Below are positions 1 to 7,560 of a DNA stretch of 64,000 bases, one piece after another. The translations under genes and the position numbers were made by a program. Source of the DNA: CAIYYO01 sp049299895 (GTDB lineage Archaea; Altiarchaeota; Altiarchaeia; IMC4; QMZM01); assembly GCA_049299895.1 (NCBI GenBank), contig JBAQYF010000031.1, positions 1-64,000 of the forward strand, read 5' to 3'. The stretch's first letter is position 1; every line of letters starts with the position of its first letter. The notes under the pieces are model-generated. The model searched no databases. It saw only the letters and a list, made by a program, of their open reading frames with translations, and was not told where the DNA came from.

Positions 1-1
1 C

Positions 2-100
2 AAAATCCATTTGAAAGACAACGAAAACGACAATACTTGGTCCACAACTGTAAATCTGGAAAAAATACAGGACAGCATACTAAAAAAAAGTAGGATGTAA
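2..100 (+). CDS. C-terminal end of an unidentified protein (partial)
   Basis: An open frame enters from the left edge and runs 32 codons to a TAA at 98-100, ending in a lysine-rich tail (…ILKKSRM). Composition looks protein-like (mixed charged and hydrophobic residues, NLEKIQ helix). Family cannot be told from so short a piece. It precedes the type I restriction remnant on the same strand, so an HsdM or accessory subunit is conceivable, but nothing in the residues shows this. Confidence 0.3.
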   Translation, partial: KIHLKDNENDNTWSTTVNLEKIQDSILKKSRM

Positions 101-181
101 TGAGGAAAAACAAGGGAAAACTTAGGTAATTATTGTTACATAAGGTTTTAAACGCCTAATCCCCTTGTTTAATATAACAAA

Positions 182-1495
182 ATGGGCAAAAAAGACTTTT
201 ATCCGAACGAGACATCTGTACGAAATATATCACACCGGCCGTTGTCAACGCCGGATGGGATGTGCATACGCAGATCAGTGAGGAAAAGCCCTTTACAGAT
301 GGGAGGATTAGGGTCGGCGATGCCAGACAACCACGAGGGGAACGCAAGAGAGCTGACTATATTCTGTACTACAAGTCAAATATCCCCTTAGCCATATTAG
401 AGGCCAAAGACAACAATCACTCTGTTTCTTCTGGAATCGACCAAAGCATTGAATACGCTAAAATCTTGGACCTTCTCTTTGCATACAGCAGCAACGGCGA
501 CGGCTTCGTGGAGCACGATTTGACAGGAATGTCCGATCCGATAGAAAAAGAATTTTCAATGGAGGACTTTCCAAGTCCTGAGGACCTGTGGGAGCGCTAC
601 AAGAAATGGAAAAACATCACGGAAAGCCACGAACAGATAATCACTGAGGCTTATAACATAAGCCAGAACGTAAAGAAGCCCCGTTACTATCAGCAGATAG
701 CGATAAACAGGTCCGTTGAAGCTATTGCAAAAGGCCGGAAACGGATTCTTCTGGTCATGGCGACCGGCACGGGAAAGACCTATGTCGCCTTCCAGATAAT
801 ATGGCGTCTTTGGAAGGCCAACACACGCAAGAACAAGCCCTACAGGATACTGTACCTTGCTGACAGGAACATTCTCATCGACCAGGTCATGAACAACGAT
901 TTCAAGGAGTTCAAAGGCGTTATGACCAAGGTCAGGAAACGCGAGGTCGACAAGTCCTATGAGATATACATGGCCCTCTACCAGGGGGTTACAGGAGAGG
1001 AAGACTACAAGAACATCTACAAGGATTTCAGCCCGGACTTCTTCGATCTCATTGTCGTCGACGAGTGCCACAGGGGAAGCGCAGCAGCGGACTCGGCATG
1101 GAGGGAGATACTCGACTACTACTCCTCAGCTGCCCAAATAGGTATGACTGCGACTCCAAAGGAGACGAAAGACGTATCCAACATAGATTACTTTGGAGAA
1201 CCAATCTATACTTATTTCCTCAGGCAGGGGATAGAAGACGGCTTTCTTGCCCCCTACAAGGTGATAAAGGTATCCCTAGACAGCGACGAGGGCTGGCGGC
1301 CCACCCGCGGCATGAAGGACTCACTAGGGCGGGAGATACCGGACAAGGAATACACATCCAAGGAATACGACCGGACCCTTGTCATCGATGAGCGTACGAA
1401 GCTTGTTTCAAAGAAAATAACTGAATTCCTGAAAAACTTCGACCGCTTCGCAAAAACCATCGTCTTCTGCGTAGACATAGAACATGCAGAGCGCA
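182..1495 (+). pseudogene. hsdR: Type I restriction endonuclease subunit R, frameshifted and truncated
   Basis: HsdR is the ATP-dependent translocase/nuclease subunit of type I restriction systems. ATG at 182 reads MGKKDF; the frame then must shift by one base in the T4 run at 197-200 to continue as LSERDICTKYITPAV and on into the frame used from 211 onward. Visible after that: a PD-(D/E)XK nuclease region (RADYIL … LEAK), helicase motif I (ATGTGKT), DECH motif II and a TATP motif III. Homology stops at DIEHAER near 1495, inside the second helicase domain; the C-terminal half is missing and the sequence passes directly into hsdS-type sequence. The frame stays open to 1665, but that tail is the hsdS DNA read out of frame. 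Non-functional as written, unless the frameshift is a sequencing error. Confidence 0.85.
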
Positions 1496-2275
1496 TTCCT
1501 CCGCGAAGCCGTCTCCGGCAGGCTCGTACCCCAGGATCAGAAAGAAGAGCCCGCGTCCGCGCTCCTGAAGAAGATCAAAGCCGAGAAAGACCGGCTCGTG
1601 CGGGAGGGGAGGATCAGGAAGGAAAAGGAGCTGTCGCCGGTTTCCGACGAGGAGAAGCCTTATGAGCTACCGAAGGGGTGGGAATGGGTGCGACTGAGTT
1701 CGATTTTGCGATTATGCAACTATGGTACTTCAGAAAAATCTTCCAAGTTGATCGATGGGGTTCCTGTTTTGGCTATGGGGAATATACAAAATGGGGCGAT
1801 AGAATACGATAATGTGAAATATGTCTCAAAGCATATTGAAGAACTGCCGGGGCGTTATCTCAAGAATGGTGATATCTTGTTCAATAGAACAAACAGCTAT
1901 GAACTTGTTGGGAAAGCAGGTCTTTTCGATGAACAATATGATCGATACACATTTGCATCCTACTTGATCAGAATACAGTTTTTTACGAAATATACGCTCC
2001 CCGATTTCGCTAACTACTATATGATGTCGCAGACGTTCAGACAATAACAGATAGAGCCTCAGATAGTAAAGCAATGTGGACAGGCCAATTTTAATGGTAC
2101 GAAATTAAAAAATACGTTGTTTCCGCTTCCACCGTTATCCGAGCAGCGCCGCATCGTCGCCAAGGTCGACGAGCTTATGCGGCTCTGCGACGAGCTTGAG
2201 GCGCGGGTCAGGGAGGGGGAGAAGTATGCGGGGCTACTGCTGGATGCTATTTTAAGAGATGCGTTTGATAACTGA
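1484..2275 (+). pseudogene. hsdS: Type I restriction specificity subunit S, 5'-truncated, with an in-frame stop
   Basis: HsdS recognises the target DNA for a type I system. The segment begins at the central conserved helix (QSAFLREAVSGRLVPQD), continues through ELPKGWEWVRL, which usually opens the second target-recognition domain, and ends with the C-terminal conserved helix region (PPLSEQRRIVAKVDEL). The first target-recognition domain and hsdM are absent. A TAA at 2045-2047 interrupts the frame after RQ; the same frame then continues with recognisable HsdS sequence to the TGA at 2273-2275. A half-sized HsdS can dimerise in some systems, but the stop makes this copy look dead. Confidence 0.85.
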
Positions 2276-2293
2276 TTTTCTTACTAAATTTTC

Positions 2294-3358
2294 TTATTCC
2301 CCCAATATTTTTCCTGCTTTCTTGAATTCAGCGTAATACCTCATTAGAAAATCATGACGATTTTTTATTGAATAATCCTCTGCGCCAGCTTGTGTCAAAT
2401 TCTTCTGGAACTCTAGAAGAGGGACAAACTCCGGGTCAGGAAGAAATCCTTTCTTTATCTGTTCTTTGAGTTTAATATCTAAATGATTAAAGAGAAAATC
2501 ATAAAAATTTGAGACTTCTTGTTCTGGTTTATCTCTTTGTTTTAGTTCATCGACGACAAAAAATATGGATAACGCTAGACCTTTACTGTGAATTTTTTCT
2601 GCATAATCCCCCAGACTCGTTCCTAAGATAGCTAGAGTATTCTCAATGCCTTCTTTCTTATCAACTGGAATTGGGTTCTCAGCGTATTCATTAAAAAATT
2701 TTTTTAAGTCGTTGAATCTACATCTAGCAAAGTCTCTGTCTTTTGTATCATACCGTGAAAAATAGTTTATGCATATTTGAGCTAGTAACATTTCATCTCC
2801 AAATCTTCTTTTTGGAGATTTAATTATTTTGAAAAACTTGGGAAATTCTTCCCCTTTTCTAAAAATAAAATCCCTCATATTCCCGGTCATAGAATTTAAT
2901 TTCTCTCCTGAATTTAAGGGTTCTCCCAACTGTAATCTAAAGAATAATAAGTTTAACTCATCGTCATCTTCCAATTCATCAATTATGACGATGCTTAAAG
3001 GATACGGCTTAATCTTCGTTTGAAGCTCAGTTTTTAGTTCAGAGAAATATACCTCTTTTTCTGTTTGTTTAGACTCTTCTCGTAAGTCATGAATCGGCTT
3101 GAAACGATATTTGTTCATTAAAAATTCAGTGATCGCTTCTATTCTTTGTTGTCCGTCAACGACATCGTACCCGTCATCCGATTTATAAAAATAAAGTTTA
3201 GGGATATCAAAATCTCTCAGAATTGAGTCAATTAATGACTTCTTTTTTTCTAAACTCCATATTTTTGGATTTCTTTGGTATTCCTGAAAACTAAATTTCC
3301 CCTCTTTGAATAGATTAAAAAGTTTTTCTATGCTCCAAGATTCGATATGCTGCTTCAT
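2294..3358 (-). CDS. DUF262 (GmrS/ParB-like) domain protein
   Basis: 354 residues. The N-terminal DUF262 fold is shown by YQRNPKIW (about residues 27-34), a helix with SLIDSILR and the signature DGQQR at 68-72. DUF262 proteins such as GmrS and SspE hydrolyse nucleotides and act in defence against modified or phage DNA, often fused to a DUF1524 HNH nuclease. No HNH motif is visible in the C-terminal half here, so nuclease activity would have to come from elsewhere. It is the last gene of a three-gene operon: its ATG overlaps the stop of the SIR2-like gene by one base (TAATG), which suggests translational coupling and obligatory co-expression. Role as sensor or switch for the SIR2 partner is inference. 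Confidence 0.8.
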   Translation of the reverse strand: MKQHIESWSIEKLFNLFKEGKFSFQEYQRNPKIWSLEKKKSLIDSILRDFDIPKLYFYKSDDGYDVVDGQQRIEAITEFLMNKYRFKPIHDLREESKQTEKEVYFSELKTELQTKIKPYPLSIVIIDELEDDDELNLLFFRLQLGEPLNSGEKLNSMTGNMRDFIFRKGEEFPKFFKIIKSPKRRFGDEMLLAQICINYFSRYDTKDRDFARCRFNDLKKFFNEYAENPIPVDKKEGIENTLAILGTSLGDYAEKIHSKGLALSIFFVVDELKQRDKPEQEVSNFYDFLFNHLDIKLKEQIKKGFLPDPEFVPLLEFQKNLTQAGAEDYSIKNRHDFLMRYYAEFKKAGKILGE

Positions 3359-4557
3359 TATGAATACCCCATAAATTTACTAAAATGAGGGTTATGCGAA
3401 GTGATTTCTATTTGTCGTGCTTCAAGTAATTCCCCTTTCATTTTTAACCAAGCTTCAAATATGTTTTGGGTGTCAGACCAGTAGTTACTTATATCAACAT
3501 CTTTATTTAATTCATGTAATTTTCTCAAATCAGCCAAATCATATAGTGTTTCTAAGTTTCTCAAAAATGGATATGATTGCTTTATGTTTTGCCCTACATC
3601 ATTAAAATCAATTAATTCTATATTAAATCCCCTTTTTCCGTTTGCCAACCGTTGGGTTTGAAATAATAATTCTAACAATCCCCAATCATTCCTATTTAGC
3701 GAGCAACCAACTATTCTCAATACCTCGCAATCAATCATTATTTCTCTAGCCCTACCCCAGATCATATTATATGGATATACTTCTTTATTTTTCAATACCC
3801 CTGGTGGAATCCAATAAGTATCTGATTCGGATAATTCAGTTATTCTATCAACCACAGATATGGGACTTGTTTTTTTCCAATTAAAAGAACCATGTAATTT
3901 TAGAAGAGGGGGTATAGCCTGGTCAAGATTCTGACTTAAAATTTTAATATTGTAATTAACACCCCCATAAACATTTCTGAATGCTAGATCAGTTAAGTCT
4001 TCATAATTTAAGGATATCACTCCATTCAAAGTTTCGTTCACCCCGGGGATTTTGTGATAATCTAACAGTGCTTGAGTTAAATGAGGGTGCAAACGGTTTT
4101 CTCCAGAAAAAAGGTTTTGTTTGAAATAGTCCTGAAAATAGCTTTTAAGAGTTCTCGCAGCCTTTTTATATTCCGCATCATCAATAGTCTCAAACAAAGT
4201 AATGTAGTGTTCTATGTCAATACTTCGCCCATGCTTGTTCACTGACCTGCTTGAATGAATTTCAAAATATTTTTTAAGATCTTCAGCAGCTTTAGTATAA
4301 TCATCTTGACCGATATCCTCAAGTAGTTTTACATAGTATTCTACATCGATTCCCGGTTCACATTCTTCACCACTTGGTTCATCATCGGTATTAACAATTA
4401 ATTCATTTACGATATTTTTTAAAATAGGATCATCTCTACTTATTTTTTCAACAATTTTTTCTGTGATAGCGTCCGTGAGAAAACTTGAATCCCAAGAGGT
4501 GTAACCCCTTTCAGCCTCAGTTACTCCAGTACCAAATATATACGTAACCCTTACCAT
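3358..4557 (-). CDS. SIR2-like domain protein, probable NAD-consuming defence effector
   Basis: 399 residues. SIR2 features in order: an N-terminal glycine loop (YIFGTGVTEAE, residues 6-16), SLNYEDL at 182-188 with the expected catalytic Asn184, KLHGSFNW at 220-227 with the expected catalytic His222, and the late Rossmann motif RIVGCSLNRNDWGLLELL near 281-298. SIR2-like proteins in prokaryotic defence deplete NAD+ to abort infection. Between the glycine loop and Asn184 is an insertion with an internal helical repeat (residues 71-101 resemble 114-145). One base separates its ATG from the stop of the upstream methyltransferase, and it overlaps the DUF262 gene downstream. NADase activity is inferred from family; all core residues are present. 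Confidence 0.8.
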   Translation of the reverse strand: MVRVTYIFGTGVTEAERGYTSWDSSFLTDAITEKIVEKISRDDPILKNIVNELIVNTDDEPSGEECEPGIDVEYYVKLLEDIGQDDYTKAAEDLKKYFEIHSSRSVNKHGRSIDIEHYITLFETIDDAEYKKAARTLKSYFQDYFKQNLFSGENRLHPHLTQALLDYHKIPGVNETLNGVISLNYEDLTDLAFRNVYGGVNYNIKILSQNLDQAIPPLLKLHGSFNWKKTSPISVVDRITELSESDTYWIPPGVLKNKEVYPYNMIWGRAREIMIDCEVLRIVGCSLNRNDWGLLELLFQTQRLANGKRGFNIELIDFNDVGQNIKQSYPFLRNLETLYDLADLRKLHELNKDVDISNYWSDTQNIFEAWLKMKGELLEARQIEITSHNPHFSKFMGYS

Positions 4558-4558
4558 C

Positions 4559-5791
4559 TTACTTGTGCCATATGATGATACTTTCTCTTGAAGGTTTTCT
4601 TTTATATTTCTTCATTTGTTGTGAACTATTCCCTCTGTACCTAGCGATATAAATGTTCTGCGTTGTCAATCCTGCCTGTTCACCGATGTCCGCAAGTATT
4701 TCATCAACTGGAACATTAACGCCACAGAAACGGACATTACTTACCACGAGGGCGATCTTTCCTTTAGCCTTTAGACGTTTTTGCATCTGTGATAATGATA
4801 AGTACATGTCCTCGAAATAGCCCTCGATCATTTCAGTCACTTTCGAATTGTTTGGGCCTCCTACCTCCACATCAGCTATTATATCACTAATTATTGATGG
4901 TTTCTTGTACCCTTTCGGCTCAAATTGCTTCTTCGCTTCAACGTGGGACCTAAGCGTGTTATACCTTATTTTCTTTAATTGGTCGTTGTTGTCAACGAAG
5001 TTAAAGATCATTTCTAGGCCGTAGATACGTGTATAATCGTGTCTGTTTGGGTACGGGGGCGAGGTTATTACAGCGTTGAACTTTCTGTCAGTTGGCAGCT
5101 TTCTTGAATCCCCGGTTTTCGCAATTATTTTTGCGTTTTTGTACTTCAGAGTATCATAAAATGACTCGTAGTCCTGAATCATTTGAGCGACCTTTGCATT
5201 AAACTTAGGATACACCTCATCAGCATTGACCTTCCGCTCAGAAATCCTTAAGAACCCTCCTGATTTGACGGTGTTACTAACGGACTCAAGGATGCTTAAT
5301 AACCCCAGAGTATAAAAATCTCTGACGTACGGGTCCCTTATTCTATCGATCTTCTCTTTTAAACTTAGTAGCTCCGTTTTTACATCTTCATTAAATGCCT
5401 TCTTGATCAGGTCTATATCAGGGAATTCAAGGGAGGTAAACTTTAAGTTGCCATCATCCTCAAAATTCTTCAACTGTATTCGTAATTTTGTGGTGTCGTA
5501 GGTCCTGGTTTTTACATTTGATAGAAAAACAGAAAAGGGTAGGATATCGAAACCACTTGCATTGATTCCTGATTCCTTACAGGATAGCAGGGTTGTTCCT
5601 CCCCCACAGAAGCTGTCCAATACCCAAGAACCTCTCTTTAGGTCAAATTCATCTAACAGTTTTTCTACCAGTTCCTTTGAGTAACTGTGTTTAAATGCAT
5701 GCCAGTTGTATAAAGGCGTCTCCTTATCTCTGGCTGGTGAGATATATTGTCCAAAATCCTCTGTTTTTTCAATTAATTTTGAGTTGAGCAT
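4559..5791 (-). CDS. DNA amino-methyltransferase (N4-cytosine/N6-adenine type), first gene of a defence operon
   Basis: 410 residues. AdoMet-binding motif I reads LDSFCGGGTT (about 58-67) and catalytic motif IV reads TSPPY (about 243-247), the amino-methyltransferase signature. It is a full-length paralogue of the protein at 49323-50579: both share PLYNW/PVYNW near the N-terminus, GFDILP after motif I, LLSI in the middle, YTRIYGLE/YTKLYGLE after motif IV and a RSHV motif. It opens the methyltransferase-SIR2-DUF262 operon behind a promoter with a TATA-like box about 25 bases upstream. A plausible role is self/non-self marking of DNA for the two partners. RNA or another substrate cannot be excluded from sequence. 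Confidence 0.8.
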   Translation of the reverse strand: MLNSKLIEKTEDFGQYISPARDKETPLYNWHAFKHSYSKELVEKLLDEFDLKRGSWVLDSFCGGGTTLLSCKESGINASGFDILPFSVFLSNVKTRTYDTTKLRIQLKNFEDDGNLKFTSLEFPDIDLIKKAFNEDVKTELLSLKEKIDRIRDPYVRDFYTLGLLSILESVSNTVKSGGFLRISERKVNADEVYPKFNAKVAQMIQDYESFYDTLKYKNAKIIAKTGDSRKLPTDRKFNAVITSPPYPNRHDYTRIYGLEMIFNFVDNNDQLKKIRYNTLRSHVEAKKQFEPKGYKKPSIISDIIADVEVGGPNNSKVTEMIEGYFEDMYLSLSQMQKRLKAKGKIALVVSNVRFCGVNVPVDEILADIGEQAGLTTQNIYIARYRGNSSQQMKKYKRKPSRESIIIWHK

Positions 5792-5814
5792 GCTGTAAGT
5801 AATTTTAATAACCT

Positions 5815-5824
5815 ATTTTAAATA
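5815..5824 (-). promoter_or_regulatory. TATA-like box of the methyltransferase-SIR2-DUF262 operon
   Basis: On the minus strand the sequence TATTTAAAAT is centred about 28 bases before the ATG at 5791, the spacing expected for a leaderless archaeal mRNA. The three genes downstream have gaps of +1 and -1 base, so this is probably the single promoter of the operon. Confidence 0.5.
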
Positions 5825-5888
5825 CTCCGAGAGGCTCCTAGAATAGTGAATAAGTAATCCATAGGGTTTGCTGACGGGTACCACTTCC

Positions 5889-6815
5889 TCAGTACCCAAT
5901 CGCCTTCATCGCCGGTATGCCCCTCGCTCTTTCCTGTAAATCCTTGAATATCTTCGTCTTCCCGTGGAGGTATTTGCCTTCTTCGATGATCTCTGCTTCC
6001 GTCGCTATCTGGTGGAGGTGGTTTTCGAATTTGGTCTTGAATTGGGCTCCGAGGCCTGTGTTGTATAGTCTTTTGTGTTCGAGCATAAGTTCGTCCGTCG
6101 TGGTATAGATCAGTTGCTGCGCTCTTAATGCAAGCGAGTAATAGGTGTTTGCGATCCGCAGGAACGGTACGATCGACGTCAGCCTTAGATGTTCTATGAA
6201 GTATTTTTTGCCGTCTTTCAGGGCGTATCCTACGACGTATGTGATCACGTCTTGTTCTTTTTCCTGCTGGATGAGTTTTTCTATTTCTATGTATGCGTTT
6301 CCTCGTTCGTATTCTTTTCCTTTGGTTTTTCTTATGAGGTGCTGTGATTCCAGGAGGTCGAAGTATTTTCTCTGATTGATCCTGAAGTTTGCAGGGTTTG
6401 CCGAGTCGTTCTTGTTTATTTTTGTGAGTATGGAGTATATGGGGTTTAGGTTGGTCTTTACAAGGGATAGTTTAGCTAAGTAGCGGTATGTGGCGTCCAG
6501 GACGATCGCTTCGGTGTCAAGGGACAGCTCATAGCGTTTTTTGTAGGCCTTGGTATACAACTCCATCCGGTCGAACCTGGATTTGGGCTTCAGGCTTCCA
6601 TCAAAGTTATAGTCGTATGTGCCGACGTTGTCGAATTTCACGTATCTTAGGTGTTCTTCTTCGCCGTCAGTGTAATTTTTTATTATCTCGGGAAAGGCTA
6701 CGCCGAACGCTATCCTGTATGCGTCCTTCTCCACTCTGCTGTAATCGTTTGCATAGACCTGCGGCCCTATCTTTCTTATTATGTATTCGTCTATGACCCC
6801 TTTTGTTAGTTCCAT
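5889..6815 (-). CDS. Unknown protein paired with a C39-like peptidase
   Basis: 308 residues, no family recognised. No signal peptide or membrane segment is visible. The middle (about 140-195, INQRKYFDLLESQHLIRK…) could be a winged-helix: it reads like helix-turn-helix followed by a basic hairpin, but this is a guess. The C-terminal half is helical with many Tyr, Leu and Lys. The gene starts one base after the stop of the C39-like peptidase gene, so the two are co-translated and probably work together. It lies between two defence-type loci, which makes a defence or stress role possible. Confidence 0.6.
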   Translation of the reverse strand: MELTKGVIDEYIIRKIGPQVYANDYSRVEKDAYRIAFGVAFPEIIKNYTDGEEEHLRYVKFDNVGTYDYNFDGSLKPKSRFDRMELYTKAYKKRYELSLDTEAIVLDATYRYLAKLSLVKTNLNPIYSILTKINKNDSANPANFRINQRKYFDLLESQHLIRKTKGKEYERGNAYIEIEKLIQQEKEQDVITYVVGYALKDGKKYFIEHLRLTSIVPFLRIANTYYSLALRAQQLIYTTTDELMLEHKRLYNTGLGAQFKTKFENHLHQIATEAEIIEEGKYLHGKTKIFKDLQERARGIPAMKAIGY

Positions 6816-6816
6816 T

Positions 6817-7410
6817 TTACAAATACGGTGATATTCTTGTTTGCTTCGACTTTTGTGTAAGGCATATCATCCTGCTTTTGGACTTGGACCACGCAGAAAG
6901 GAAAGCCTTATAGTCTATTTTTCGCATAGCCTTATAATCGTATGTTTTTTTGCTGGCGTTGTCCTCTGGATCCCATATGCAGATTTCTTCTTTGTCCTCA
7001 TTGTACCCGACGACTACGACGGCATGATATCCTATCACGTCTGGGTCTCCTTTGGCCTTTATGCCTTTAGATAGGTAGTATTCTTCTGTGTTGAGGATTA
7101 CGATCGGATAGCATCCTGACACTATAGTCTCCAGAAGCTTGTTTTTTGAAACATTTATGTCCTCAGTGACGGCGATAACATGGTTTTCGAGGAGTTTCTG
7201 AAGGGAGGACTGTATGTCGTCGAGGCCTTTAGGCACGTAGGCGTTGTATTTGTCCAGCCGGTCGCTAGTAGCCTCGATGATTTTCCGCAGACTTATTTTA
7301 TAGTTGAACTGGTTGTCTATTACCGTTTTTACGCATGCAGGTATACACATCATCGGTTGCTGCTGGTGCGAGGGATTCTTTAACCTGAGGAAGTGCATAC
7401 GCGGAATCAT
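6817..7410 (-). CDS. C39/papain-like cysteine peptidase domain protein
   Basis: 197 residues, no signal peptide, so cytoplasmic. The catalytic set of a peptidase C39-like fold is visible: Gln18 for the oxyanion hole and Cys22 in QPMMCIPACVKTVI, His129 in GYHAVVVVGYN, and Asp147 in IWDPEDN. C39-like domains cleave after double glycine in bacteriocin export or act as free-standing proteases. Here there is no transporter nearby; instead it forms a two-gene operon with the unknown protein downstream (one-base gap). A TATA-like box at 7431-7440 lies 25 bases before the ATG. Substrate unknown; the neighbour is the obvious candidate partner or target. Confidence 0.65.
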   Translation of the reverse strand: MIPRMHFLRLKNPSHQQQPMMCIPACVKTVIDNQFNYKISLRKIIEATSDRLDKYNAYVPKGLDDIQSSLQKLLENHVIAVTEDINVSKNKLLETIVSGCYPIVILNTEEYYLSKGIKAKGDPDVIGYHAVVVVGYNEDKEEICIWDPEDNASKKTYDYKAMRKIDYKAFLSAWSKSKSRMICLTQKSKQTRISPYL

Positions 7411-7430
7411 CTTATACTGCCGGAATAGAG

Positions 7431-7440
7431 TATTTAATGT
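7431..7440 (-). promoter_or_regulatory. TATA-like box of the C39-like peptidase operon
   Basis: ACATTAAATA on the minus strand is centred 25 bases upstream of the ATG at 7410, again giving a leaderless or near-leaderless transcript. Confidence 0.4.
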
Positions 7441-7560
7441 ATATTATTCGAATTATGGGTTAAAGAGGTATATCTACCGATTTCGAAGGGATATACGCTA
7501 CGAAGCCTAAATACAGTGTAAGAGCCGCGAAAAATGAATCTATAAGAGGATATAATCAAT

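Noticed and set aside
1254..1665. Coding continuation of hsdR to 1665
   Set aside because: After about 1495 the frame only reads the hsdS DNA out of frame and yields an Arg-rich non-homologous tail.
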